Position numbers and translations under genes: made by a program. Below, piece after piece: positions 46,641 through 58,048 of a stretch of DNA of 64,000 nucleotides. Position 1 is the first letter of the stretch; every line of letters starts with the position of its first letter. Source of the stretch: Telopea speciosissima (taxonomy: Eukaryota; Streptophyta; Magnoliopsida; Proteales; Proteaceae); assembly GCF_018873765.1 (NCBI RefSeq), contig NC_057925.1, positions 59,656,970 through 59,720,969 of the forward strand. Reading direction: 5' to 3'. Under the pieces are notes generated by a model. That model saw only the letters and a list, made by a program, of their open reading frames with translations, did not search any database and was not told the origin of the DNA.

Positions 46641-46674
46641 GGACTTCGATTTCTTTGTAGACAAAAAGGAGGCC

Positions 46675-46764
46675 ATGGCTAAGGCCAAAGACATCATCTA
46701 CAAAGCCAAAGCACTCCAAAAAATCCAGACACTAGACCAGCCACAAGATTTCTATTTGGGGTAA
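46675..46764 (+). other. 29-codon Lys/Ala-rich mini reading frame (repeated in other units)
   Basis: ATG to TAA, reading MAKAKDIIYKAKALQKIQ and ending DFYLG. A copy of identical length lies at 57343-57432 and a degraded one at 40987. There are no indels between the two full copies. No family recognised; it may be non-coding repeat sequence that happens to be open. Confidence 0.35.
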
Positions 46765-48200
46765 CTCTTTATTGACGATTTTCACTTTATTCTAGGTAGT
46801 CCTCTCCTAAGTAATTCTTTTCGTGACTCAAACCCATGGTGTGGTGTCGATTTTGATACAAAATGTTAGGTATAAGGGTGTGCCTTTCGCATCCATATTC
46901 ATTTAGAGATTAGAGATATCTATATCTAATCAGGGAATATCCAATTTAATCACATCTAATTCACATTTGATCCATTTACATTTCTAAGTGTGACAACATG
47001 TTTGGATTCATATTTATGTTTAAAACCCCCCCCCCCCCAAAAAGCAAAACACAAACATTGTTTGTTTCTATTTTGGGATTTTATCCAAACAACCCCCAAA
47101 AAATGAAATAGATGACTAGTGAAAAATTTCAGTTCTACATCTCATTTAATGATCTCGAACCCTCGTCCTCTACAGATAAGTTATTTTGTTGCCATGTGTT
47201 CTATAGATGACAGAGGATTAACAAAATGCTTGTAGATTCAAGAGAACATGAACCAACATAATGCTTGGAGATTCAAGATTAGGGAATTCTTGCCCAATAA
47301 GCCAACTATTTCAGTTAGTTAAGTTTCTATAGAGCATAAAGTGAAGGATACGACCATGGTTTGAGGAATCGGGATCGGATTGCCTGAATTAGAGAGAATT
47401 CATATCAGAATCTACCGATAGTAATATCGATTGCGGAGTGATCCCATGTCGAAGGATCGATATGGTTTAAGGGTAAAAGAATTTAAAAGAAAATCAAATT
47501 TTCTACAGTAAAACAGGACTTTGAAAACAATACAGAACAAAATCAATGGGAGCCGAATCAAGGTATGATCGACTAATACATGGATTTAGGTATCGATATT
47601 ATATTAGCAATATCGGCCAATATGTATCAGTATTATTGGTGCCAAAACCAACATGATACTAGTGGATCTGTATCGCACAATGCATATTAGTATTGGTGGT
47701 GACCACAAGGGCACCGAGCTAAACACTTAAAACCCCGAGTCTTATACTCCTATTTAGGGCTGTAACAGGGTCGGGTTGAGCCTTTTAAAACCCCTATCCA
47801 ATCCTAAGTCCCTTATCTGGGTCTTAGGCCCGGCCTGGTCCTGACTCCAGAAAAATTTAACCCTAACCTGCTCTCAGGGTCGGCAGGACTAACCCTGACC
47901 ATGGGGGGGGGGGGGGGAGAGGGAGAAGAAGAAGAAAGAAAGAAAGAAGAAGAAATTTCTGATCTGATTGTTGTTCTAACATCTCAAAATCGGGGTGGCC
48001 CTAGAAGAAGAAGAAGAAAGAAAGAAGAAAGAAGAAAGAAGAGGATGAGAAAGAATAAGAAAAAAAATATCATAAAAAAAAGAAGAAATAGGAAAAAAAA
48101 TGGGAAGAAGAAGACAAGGTCGGGTTGGGCAGAATCGGAATCAACCTAAGGCCTCAACCCTAACCCGGCCCGGCCCTGGCTCAGAGCCATAAATTCTCAA
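46765..48200. repeat. Repetitive 5' flank of the 50498 PGIP unit, distal part
   Basis: Contains the 'gatatctatatctaatcagggaatatcc' block shared with 30460 and the 'accatggtttgaggaat' block shared with 30995. It also has a run of C (47028-47038), a run of G (47903-47917) and purine-rich GAA/AAG tracts (47918-48115). These are low-complexity sequence, not coding. Confidence 0.65.
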
Positions 48201-48227
48201 CCCTGACCAAGTCGTTATCGTCTACGG

Positions 48228-48359
48228 TTCCTGACCGGTGCGGTTCCCTAGTTCCTCTCACAAGAGGGGGGTGGGACCCACCCGGAGCACGTGATCGAAC
48301 AGTCTACCTAGGTGGGGTCCACCCTTCTCTTGTGAGAGAAACTAGGGAATCGTACACGA
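48228..48359. mobile_element. Inverted-repeat (MITE-like) element
   Basis: Left arm 'cggttccctagttcctctcacaagag' and right arm 'ctcttgtgagagaaactagggaatcg' are near reverse complements. The inner words 'gtgggaccca' and 'ggtggggtccac' also pair. About 130 bp, non-coding. Confidence 0.75.
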
Positions 48360-48476
48360 AAAAAATTCACCCTGACCCACCTTCAAGGCCAGAGTATCTC
48401 AACCCATACCCTATTTGGACTCAGGGCCAAACTTACACCCCTACTCATATTAGTTATTGTAAAAAAAAATGAAAAA

Positions 48477-48635
48477 AGAACTCTGTTCGGAAATGTGGCC
48501 TACGGCCCAACACCAACACTCATGAGAGTTTTTCTATCTCTCTCCTCCCCATATGAAAAGACACCATGCCCCCCTAATTTTGAGGAGGGGAGAGATAGAC
48601 ATGAGAATACTTGTGTGGGCCACACTCCAAAACAA
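48477..48635. mobile_element. MITE, GTGTGGCCTA family
   Basis: Starts agaactctgttcggaaatgtggcctac, has the family centre 'tctctcctccccatatgaaaagacacc', and ends 'gtgtgggccacactcc'. Same order as the copy at 41898. Confidence 0.75.
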
Positions 48636-48929
48636 AAAAATACTTTTCAAAAATTATATACTCTTATTTTTTTTTTGGGTAACTTTTATACTCTTATTGG
48701 GTTTATCTGGCGAAGGCGTTTCTTCTCCTCGATTTTTTTTTGGGATTCCATACTTTTAAATTTGCACAGGCAACGTGCATGTTTTATTTTCTATTTTTGG
48801 TAAAAGAGCAACGTGGACCCAACATTTGCATTTTGCAGTCCGTCGCTCCTTCTATTATTGGATTCATTTGGTTAATTAAGGCCTACTTGTGTGAGTAATA
48901 TTACAGTTAACTAGAATATGCTAACATGT

Positions 48930-50320
48930 CAATGGTTGGATTCGGGTCGGGTCAAATCTATTACACACGGAAGGGTGTCAAAATTCCCGAGCCAATTGAT
49001 CAAAACTGGCTGATTCAGCTCGAATCAAATTGAACTGAATTTTTATTGGTTTGATTTTGATTTGGAGTTTTAGAGAACCGATAGAAACTAAAATCAAACT
49101 GGATCAATGGAATGCTCCGATTGAAATCGAAAGTGGATCAAACCTGATAAAAAAGCGAGACTGGGCCAATAATAAGCCAATAAGAAACCAAAAACCCAAA
49201 CAACCAAAATTTTCCCATTTAAGTTCATCATTTATACATGTAAAATCGAAATCAGACCAAACTGAACACAACTGTACTGAACCCAAAACTTCATTAATGG
49301 TTTGGTTTAGGATTGACCCAATAACAGACTAAAAACCGATTCGTGTTAATGCTGGGACAGGGGTGCAACCGATGCTGGGCTGGGCCAGGTTTTTTAAAAC
49401 ACCAGCACAACCCTAGGTCCCCATAGTTGAAACCAGGCCCAAGCTACGATATTGCAACCCGAACCTAGCCTACCTTGACCCTTATTGACCTGATTGGGCA
49501 GAGCGCAGCCGGGTCACAGCCCTAATTGACCCTGGTAGCTCCAATTTGTGTCATTTAATTATTTAAATGCTAGGCAAGGCCTGGCTAGCCCAATTTTTTT
49601 TTTTTAACCATATCTATGCTGCAGTATGTATAATTATATGTTATATATATTTGAATACACAGGGCCAGGCTCATCATGAAGAATGATGGTTCAACCAGAC
49701 CGAACCCTTGGTGGATTGGTTTCCGATTGAGGTTTTATGGAACCGGTGGAAATCAAAACAAATTTGGACAAGGGTTTGGTTTCCAGTTGAGGTTTTATGG
49801 AACTAGTGGAATTAAAACCAAACTGGACTGACCACTGACCACAACAAAAACGGACTGATCTTGGAAAAAAACTGTGACCATACCGATAGTAACCCGATAA
49901 GAAATCGAAAACCCAGAAAATGTCCCATTGATTTCTTTATGTATACATGTAAAATCGAAATCAGAACAGACCTAACCTGATAGTAACTTGATTACAATCC
50001 GATAACCATAAAAAAAAAAACAAAAAGAGATAAGAACCAAATTAAATCGGACTGAAACTAGAACTTCCTTAATAATTTGGATTCGGGTTGGCCAAGTAAC
50101 ATATCAAAACTAATTCAGTCTGATTGAAACCGGACCAAATTGCGGTTGACACCCTTAGCCCTGGACCTAGAAATCCCAACCTTGGTCCAAGCCAGCTCCT
50201 GTTGGTTTCAGGGCGGGCTTGGGCTTGGGCTTGCCGGTCCAAACTGGGTCGAGGTTTTGGATATTGGATCGAATCGGATCGGATTGAAAGTTTCAGATTT
50301 TTGTTGAAAATAAAGAAGCT
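48930..50320. repeat. Repetitive 5' flank of the 50498 PGIP unit, proximal part
   Basis: Matches 31390-32730 in order: 'gggtgtcaaaattc', 'aaactggatcaa.ggaatgc', 'gcaaccgatgctgggctgggccaggtttt', 'ggttcaaccagaccgaaccc' and 'gttgacacccttagcc'. It contains the empty LINE target site (about 49691-49708). No gene. Confidence 0.75.
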
Positions 50321-50326
50321 TAATCG

Positions 50327-50428
50327 TTGACTAGTTAAAAAACGTGGCGTCAATACTAATGATGAGTCGTGTCCACACTTACTCGCACTATCTCCCCATA
50401 CTCCTCATTGTTCTATTCTATAATAAAA
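50327..50428 (+). promoter_or_regulatory. Promoter module of PGIP at 50498: W-box and TATA box
   Basis: TTGACT at 50327-50332 after 'aaataaagaagcttaatcg'. TATAATAAAA at 50419-50428, 70-79 bp before the ATG. The leader shares 'acacagatcagatcag.tttcaca.gaagagaagagaacaccatgg' with the 32995 gene. Confidence 0.6.
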
Positions 50429-50497
50429 ATATTAAAAATATTAGGTTCATAAACTCACACAGATCAGATCAGTTTCACAAGAAGAGAAGAGAACACC

Positions 50498-53400
50498 ATG
50501 GAAGCCAGTCCTACGGGGGCCACCCTTCTCTCCTTCCTCTTCACTCTCTTCCTCTTGTCCTTTCTCCCAACACCTTCTTCTTCTTCTTTTGCTTCTCCAT
50601 CTTTGGCCACTACATGTGTTCGCTGCCACAAACACGACTACAAAGCACTGATGCAGATCAAAGCAGCACTTGGCAACCCAAACCACATGGCTTCTTGGAT
50701 CCCCGACACCGATTGCTGCAACTGGAACAACGTCGAGTGCCACTCCACCACCAATCGCATCGTCCAGCTCACCATCTTCAAAGCCGACATTTCCGGCCAA
50801 ATCCCTTGCGAGGTGGGTAAGCTTCGTTACCTCAAAACCCTCGTCTTCCAACACATCCCCAATCTCACCGGAAACATCCCTGAAACCATTACAGAACTCA
50901 AGTATCTCACCACACTCCGACTCAGCTGGAACAGCCTCTCTGGTCCAATCCCTTCTTTCCTAAGAAAACTCACAAACCTCAACTTCCTCGAGCTCAACTA
51001 CAACCAGTTCACAGGTTGCATCCCTTCCTCCCTCTATTCCCTCCATAGATTAAAAGCTCTCCACCTCGACCGTAACAAGCTCACCGGAACAATCCCCGAA
51101 TCTTTCGGGAAATTCAAACAGTCTATATCCCTCTACCTCTCTCACAACAATCTCTGCGGTCAGATCCCCGAATCGTTATGGTATGTAGATTTCGTCACGA
51201 TCGATTTATCTTGGAACAAGCTTGAAGGGGACGCTTCGATGTTGTTCAAGGCATATGGGTCGATTCAGACGATTGATCTTTCGTGGAACATGTTCGAATT
51301 TAATCTATCGAAGGTGAAATTCGCCATGAACTTGCAATATTTGGACATTTCACACAACAACATCTTTGGGAGTATACTAGAAGAATCGATTACGGGATTG
51401 GATTTGCAGTACCTGGACGTGAGTTATAATCATCGGTTGTGTGGGAAAATCCCTTCCTTCCTAAGCAAACTCACCAATCTCGACTACCTCGACCTCTCCT
51501 TTAACCAATTCACCGGTTCGATCACTTCCTCCCTTTCCTCCCTCCTCAATTTAACAGTTCTCCACCTCGACAGTAACAATCTCACCGGAACAATCCCCGA
51601 ATCATTCGGAAATTTCAAACAGTCTTTAAACCTCTACCTCTCTGACAACCAGATCTCCGGTAAGATTCCCACATCGTTAGGAAATGTGGATTTTGTCGCG
51701 ATCGATTTAAGTCGGAACAAGCTTCAAGGTGACGCTTCGATGGTGTTCAAGGAAAATGGGTTGACTCAGAAGATTGATCTGTCGAGGAACATGTTTGACT
51801 TTGATCTATCGAAGGTGGAATTCGACACGAACTTGCAGCATTTGGACATTTCACACAACAAGATCTCTGGTGAGATTCCCACATCGTTAGGGAACGTGGA
51901 TTTCGTCACGATCGATTTAAGTCAGAACAAGCTTCAAGGTGACGCTTCGATGGTGTTCAAGGCAAATGGGTTGGCTCAAAAGATTGATCTATCAAAGAAC
52001 ATGTTTGACTTTGACCTATCGAAGGTGGAATTCAGCACAAACTTGCAGCATTTGGACATTTCACACAACAAAATCTCCGGTGAGATTCCCACATCAATAG
52101 GGAACGTGGATTTCGTTACGATCGATTTAAGTCGGAACAAGCTTCAAGGTGATGCTTCGATGGTATTCAAGGAAAATGGGTTGGCTCAGAAGATTGATCT
52201 ATCGAGGAACATGTTTGATTTTGATCTATCGAAGGTGGAATTCGGCACGGACTTGCAGCATTTGGACATTTCACACAACAAGATCTCCGGTGAGATTCCC
52301 ACATCGTTAGGGAACGTGGATTTCGTCACAATCGATTTAAGTCGGAACAAGCTTCAAGGTGATGCTTCGGTGGTGTTCAAGGCAAATGGGTTGACTCAGA
52401 AGATTGATCTGTCGAGGAATATGTTTTACTTTGATCTATCGAAGGTGGAATTAGGCACGAACTTGCAGCATTTGGACATTTCACACAACAAGATCTTCGG
52501 TGAGATTCCCACATCGTTAGGGAAAGTGGATTTCGTCACGATCGATTTAAGTCGGAACAAGCTTCAAGGTGACGCTTCAATGGTGTTCAAGGCAAATGGG
52601 TTGAATCGGAAGATTGATCTGTCGAGGAACATGTTTGACTTTAATCTATCAAAGGTGGAATTCGGCACAAAGTTGCAAGCATTTGGACATTTCACACAAC
52701 CGGATCTTCGGTGAGATTCCCACATCGTTAGGGAACGGGATTTCATCACGATCAATTTAAGTCGGAACAAGCTTCAAGGTGACGCTTCGATGGTGTTCAA
52801 GGCAAATGGGTTGACTCAGAAGATTGATCTATCGAGGAACATGTTTGACTTTGATCTATCGAAGGTGGAATTCGGCATGAACTTGCAGCATTTGGACATT
52901 TCACACAACCAGATCTTCGGTGAGATTCCAACATCAGTAGGGAACGTGGATTTCATCACGATCGATTTAAGTCGAAACAAGCTTCAAGGTGACGCTTCGA
53001 TGGTGTTCAAGGCAAATGGGTTGACTCAAAAGATTGATCTATCAAGGAACATTTTTGACTTTGATCTATCGAAGGTGGAATTCGGCACGAACTTGCAGTA
53101 TTTGGACATTTCACACAACAATATCTTTGGGAGTATACTAGAAGAGACGATAACGGGATTGGATTTGCAGTACTTAGACGTGAGTCATAATCGGTTGTGT
53201 GGGAAAATCCCTTCCTTCCTAAGAAAACTCACCAACCTCGACTACCTCGACCTCTCCTTTAACCAATTCACCGGTTCGATCCCTTCCTCACTTTCCTCCC
53301 TCTCCAAATTAACAGTTCTCCACCTTGATCGAAACAGTCTCACCGGAACAATCCCCGAATCATTCGGAAATTTCCAACAGTCTTTAAACCTGTACCTCTC

Positions 53401-53848
53401 TGACAACCAGATGTCCGGTGAGATTCCCACATCGTTAGGGAATGTAGATTTTGTCACGATCGATTTAGGTCGAAACAAGCTTCAAGGTGACGCTTTGATG
53501 GTGTTCAAGGCAAATGGGTCGACTCAGACGATTGATCTATCGATGAACATGTTTGCCTTTAATCTATCGAAGGTGGAATTCACCACGAACTTGCAGTATT
53601 TGGACATTTCATACAACAAGATCTATGGGAGTATACCAGTGACGATAACGGGATTGGATTTGCAGTACTTGAACGTGAGTTATAATCAGTTGTGTGGGAA
53701 TATCCCCCAAGGTGGGAAGGTTCAGAACTTCGATTCCTACTCTTTCTACCATAATGAGTGCCTCTGTGGTTCACCGTTCGCTGCTTGTGAGGAACAACCA
53801 TCAACGTCACAAAAGGTATTTGACTACCATCAGTTAGCCACCGTTTGA
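50498..53848 (+). CDS. Giant PGIP-derived LRR gene with six 70-residue modules; frame lesion near 52676-52738
   Basis: Starts as a normal PGIP: signal peptide (LLSFLFTLFLLSFLP), VRCHKHDYKALMQIKAAL, TDCCNWNNVECH, then about ten LRRs. Where a PGIP would end (RLCGKIP), it runs into SFLSKLTNLDYLDLSFNQ, the middle of a second PGIP. Next come six head-to-tail copies of a 210-bp, three-LRR module (starts 51841, 52051, 52261, 52471, 52682, 52891). Then a second copy of the same junction (about 53207), LRRs of another PGIP end, the C-cap ECLCGSPFAAC and the tail QKVFDYHQLATV. The total span is 1,117 codons and roughly 40 LRRs, against 10 in a PGIP. An extra A at about 52676 and a missing T at about 52737 shift the frame for about 60 bases and expose TGA at 52712-52714. 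As read, translation stops after 738 residues. Either a damaged gene or two assembly errors. Confidence 0.88.
51841..53100 (+). repeat. Six tandem copies of a 210-bp coding module
   Basis: Copies begin with TTTGGACATTTCACACAAC at 51841, 52051, 52261, 52471, 52682 and 52891; the next TTTGGACATT at 53101 leads out of the array. Each encodes three LRRs: ISHNKISGEIPTSLGN, VDFVTIDLSRNKLQGDAS and QKIDLSRNMFDFDLSKVEF. Copies are highly alike, pointing to recent unequal exchange or slippage. The fourth copy is 211 bp and the fifth 209 bp because of the paired indels. Confidence 0.97.
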
Positions 53849-54043
53849 TTGGATTTATTTTTGGTTCGGTCGGGGTTTCCTCAAAAGGTAGCGATAGGGC
53901 TAAACAGATGGAGGCCTTAATATGATGAAGTCTTCTCTTTCGATTGTAATGTTCCCCCCCCCCCCCCTCTTGTGTAATGTTTGTGTTAGGTGCATAAAAA
54001 TGCAAGGGATCAGAAATAATAAGGAGAGTAGCTATGGGGTTAA
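53849..54043. other. 3' flank of the giant PGIP-derived gene
   Basis: Contains 'gatgaagtcttctctttcg', 'tgtgtaatgtttgtgttaggtgcataaaaatg' and 'aaggagagtagctatggggtt', shared with the flank of the 39411 gene. It is cut at about 54043 by a large transposon and resumes near 56998. A C run lies at 53953-53966. Confidence 0.7.
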
Positions 54044-56994
54044 GGCACCGTTTGACAACCTTTCTGTTGTTTCTGTGTTGAGAAACAACAGAAATAGTTT
54101 TTTCCTTTTCTGGGCAGAAAAACAGTCTTTATAGCGTTTGGTAAACCTGTTCTGGAAATGTTTCCAGAACAAAATTGGAACAACAATGGCGTATGATAAA
54201 ATTTGTTTCCGGAAACAGGATCTTCTACTGTTACCAATAATTACAGAATTGCCCTACTAATGTAAATCAAAATCATAGTTTTACCATTTCAATCAATATT
54301 TCTTAAATTTATTAATGCATTTGTCCTAATAAAAATTAATGACGACATTCAAAGATTTAGAGTCCAATAAAAAAGATTGCAAAGCAACATGTCCAAATAT
54401 GACCAGATGGGGTTCTAATTTCCTCTTTTGCTTAAGTCAAGCTTTTGAACAATGTCAAGGATATCTCAAAATATTCTTGACATTTCCTCTGAGTCTTGAA
54501 TTGCTCTGTTTAACATTCTTTTTTCCCCCTCTTCGCCTTGGATTGTTCTTTGTATATATCCCTTGACATAATCAGATGAGGGTGAAAGAACAGACGTATA
54601 GGGTCCCGCAAAATCAATTGTAAGTGGGTTAGGTTTGGCATAAGAGCAACTAATTTCATCATCTACCCATCTGAAAAATCTACAACCATGATTTTCAACC
54701 TGTATTCCAAATACATAAGATTATTAAAATCCAGAGGAAACTATTGAATATCAATAATGAGTACAAATAGGAAGATTACAAAAGTTTATGGATCGATTAG
54801 ACATACAAAAATTTAAAAGAATACGACAGGAAATAATTTATGTTTTCCTTGATGGAGCCTAATCACTAGGTTGTGTAGGCAAATGGGGTCATCATTAATC
54901 AACAAGTTTAGAAGTGCAAAGCATAAGAGACCATTCAGTTTATGGGAAAAAACCAAGGGGCAAGAAAGACAAAGTGTACTCTCATCTCTTCTGTCTTTCA
55001 AATGTTCATATCATGTTCATACCGACAACAATTTTTGATAGTTACAATTTCATTTTCTTAGAGTGGTTGGGTTGGTGGATAAATAATATTATTAAAATAG
55101 TAGCCATTGCTCATACAATAAAGTCAATTCTTTAGTTAGAATATTTAATTTGGATGTTCTTTCACCTCTATCTAAATGTAAATCATTCTCAGGTTCTTAA
55201 CAGAGCCCAGCAATCCCTGAAAGATCCAATAAGTTTGCAGAAAACAAATGTAGACTATAACATCAGAACAAATTAAATTTCTGAAATACCTACAAGCGAT
55301 ATTCCTAAATTCTAGTATATATTACTTCCAAAGTCATATTATCAATCATTCAATCTTAAAAATTGCTGAACCCTGTTCACAATTCTAAGCCTCCTATTAC
55401 AAACAAGAAACTCCTCTCAATAAAGGAGTGCCCGCTTGATAACCTTACGGGCGTTTCTGTTCTAGTTATGTGCTGAGAAACAGCAAAATAGTTTTTTCAT
55501 TTTCTATGTTGAGAAACCGTTTTTGACCTATTTGGTAAACCTATTTTTGAAAACAAGCAAAACCCTTTTCTTTTTTTTAATTATCAAAAGGATATGTTTG
55601 GCACAGTTTTCCAATTTTACAAAAGAGCATAGTGATCGAATATAGGAGTTTTTATCGGGCACACTTTTCCAATTTTCAGCCAAGAAACGACAGAACATGT
55701 CGTTCTGTCAAAAGTCTTCCAGGGAGCATAAATTTTGATTTATGTTTCCAAAAGCAGTCACAAAAAACACTTCGTTATCAAGCGATTTTTAGGTGTTTTT
55801 CCATTTCTCAGAACGGTAAAACATCAGAAACTGTTTCTCGTAAGGTTATCAAGCAGGCTCGAAGTTTACTCAGTCAAGACAATTGCATCACATCCAATCT
55901 TCTTGTTTTTCTAAAAGGTTAAACATATACTAAAAACTCAAGGAAAACACCCTACATCATCAGTTATATGGTCCCCCAATAAGTTAAATCAAGGTTTTCT
56001 CTATGACACCAATTGTCTTTCTTTCAGTGTATTCCCAAGCCCATCTACTCATGACATTATCAAGTTTCTTGGTTAATTGGTTACAAAGGTTTCCAGAGTA
56101 CTAGACCAGGGAGTTCTATTTATCAGGGGAGTGTTATGCAGGCCATTATGTGCCCCAGCTTGCACATCTCGTCCTTCGAAGGAACAAGATTGCCAATAGA
56201 ACTACATGCTTGCCATTATGTGCCCCAGCTGTGCAATCGGGAACTTAAGGAAGGCTATCTAATGCTTTATATCAACTACAAAGTGAAGAGGATATCTAGA
56301 GCAACATATTACCAAACCCTCCAAATCAAGCACTAATAAACAATCTGTAGAATCACAAAATACATCAACATAAAATTCACAAAATCACACACAGACTAAC
56401 CCTAAAATCATTTCCCAAGCTCAAACACAGAAATTAGCAAGAATACACAGAACACAGAGAATAGTTTGACATTTTGGGGATTTTAGGGTTTCGGTTTGAA
56501 AACGATGGGAAGTGAGAAAATTATCTTCGGTTTTTGGAACAAGGTTAGGGAGAAGAGGGACGAAGAGACAGTGAGGACCAAAGGTTTCGAAGCTGTACTT
56601 GGAGAAGTCAGCAAGTCAATCTCAACAAGTCCGATTTTGCGTAGCAGAGATTTGTCTGGGCTTTGAGTTGCAAAGGACTTGAAGATATACACCAAGAGCT
56701 TGAGAAGAATTCATAGAGGAGTTGATTGAGCTCAAGCGATGAGTTCTCCCTTCACGCAGACTTTGGACATTTTCTTGTAAAAATTATCGGGCACACTTCT
56801 CCCAATTTGTTTTAAGAAACGTAAAAACAAGTCGGACTTGTTCTGTCATGTGTTCTAGGACACAAAAATTCCTATTTCTGTTTCAAAAAACACTAGAAAC
56901 AAAACGGATTTGTCAAACAGTTTTAGAGTGTGTTTCCGTTTCTTAGAACAGAAAAATAGTGCAAACTGTTTTTGAGAAGGTTATCAAATGGTGC
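54044..56994. mobile_element. TIR DNA transposon of about 2.95 kb (non-autonomous, possibly PIF/Harbinger-like)
   Basis: Left end ggcaccgtttgacaaccttt and right end aaggttatcaaatggtgc are inverted matches. Continuing inward, 'tgtttctg.gtt.agaaac' words recur on both sides. The flanking PGIP 3' DNA ('atggggtta' on the left, 'agagtttttagaattatttta' on the right) is continuous in sister copies, proving an insertion. TAA lies on both sides near the ends, which would fit the 3-bp duplication of PIF/Harbinger elements, but the exact ends are uncertain. No transposase was recognised inside; the only sizeable frames are short and unfamiliar. Confidence 0.75.
55428..55862. mobile_element. Smaller related TIR element nested in the 3-kb transposon
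   Basis: Starts gcccgcttgataaccttacg and ends in its near reverse complement, cgtaaggttatcaagcaggc. The ends resemble those of the surrounding element (tttgacaacc / ggttatcaaa), so both belong to one end-type family. About 435 bp, non-coding. Confidence 0.7.
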
Positions 56995-56997
56995 ATA

Positions 56998-57300
56998 AGA
57001 GTTTTTAGAATTATTTTAGGTGGCTAAGGTTAACAAACGGTGCCTAATAGTCGTCGTTAGTAATGGAGATCGATAGTTAGATAGTAGCTATCCAAATTTG
57101 TATGCTTGTTTATAATTGAAGAATGTAATGGAAAAAGGAAATGAGACTTTGTTCAATTTGAGAACAATTGCCTAGCGTAGTTGGTACAAGTGTGGATCAT
57201 AAAAGACCTATCAGGAGGTCTTGGGTTCAATCCTCTTGGTTCTCATTTTCCTTCCCTCCCCTTAGAATATGTATCTTTCCGAAAAAAAGGGACTTTGATT
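56998..57300 (+). repeat. PGIP 3' flank resumed, with SINE-like repeat (copy 4)
   Basis: Continues the flank interrupted at 54043 ('gagtttttagaattattttagg', 'tagtaatggagat', 'tatccaaatttgtat'). Then the tRNA-related repeat at about 57155-57275 (cctagcgtagttggtacaag ... ggtcttgggttcaatcctcttgg), the best-preserved A- and B-box-like motifs of the family. Confidence 0.65.
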
Positions 57301-57342
57301 AATTTGAATTCCTATAGTTTCTTTGTAGAGAAAAAGGAGGCC

Positions 57343-57432
57343 ATGGCTAAGGCCAAAGCCTTCATTTATAAAGCCAAAGCACACCAAAAAACCCATACAC
57401 TAGACCAGTCACAAGATTTCTATCTAGAGTAG
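57343..57432 (+). other. 29-codon Lys/Ala-rich mini reading frame (second full copy)
   Basis: ATG to TAG, reading MAKAKAFIYKAKAHQKTHT and ending DFYLE. Same length and register as 46675-46764, with substitutions only. It lies after the SINE-like repeat in both units. Confidence 0.35.
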
Positions 57433-58013
57433 CCCTTTATTGACGACTTTCACTTTACTCTAGGTAGCCCTTTCTGTGACTCGAATAACCCATGAAGTGG
57501 TGCTGATTTTGATATAAACTGTTAAGTATAAGGGTGTAAGTTTGGCCCTGTCAATCCGAACCCGAACTAGGCCTGGGCTGGGTTTTTCAACCTTGAAGGC
57601 AGGTTAGGGTTCAATTGTTCAAGCCCGAGGTTAGGTTGGGTTGGGCTAGGGTTGAACCCAGCTCGACCTAGCCTGACCTTGATTTTAGCTCTTTAATCTT
57701 TAGGAAATAGGAAGTTTCACTTTTTATTTTTCGATTTCGCTTCCCAGGCTCCCATTCAACATTTAGCCATTTACTCATTTAGGGTTTTCGTTTATCTCCC
57801 AACTCCCAAGTCTCACTGAATGCAGGAGTGCTAGGTTGCTAGCATTTAACCGTCGTTGCCGACAAGCTACTTGCTTCAAGGCTTCAAACTTTAATCGAAG
57901 TCCTCTCTCAATCTCTTCTTTTGGCTTCTGCAACTCAAGAACATTGATCACGAAGTTGTGGAGTACCCTTGTGGTAAAACCTTTCTCAATCAAACCTCTC
58001 TCTCTCTCTCTCT

Positions 58014-58048
<35 letters not shown>

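Noticed and set aside
47903-48149. A Lys/Arg/Glu-rich 82-codon frame
   Set aside because: It is a translation of simple GAA/AAG purine repeats after a G run, with no conserved motif.
50498-53848. CRISPR-like or satellite array interpretation of the 210-bp repeats
   Set aside because: The repeats are coding, in frame, end to end without spacers and encode LRRs, so they are an expansion of a gene and not an array of another kind.
57993-58042. CT/TA microsatellite and other homopolymer runs as regulatory elements
   Set aside because: Simple repeats of this length are common in plant intergenic DNA and nothing ties them to a gene start here.
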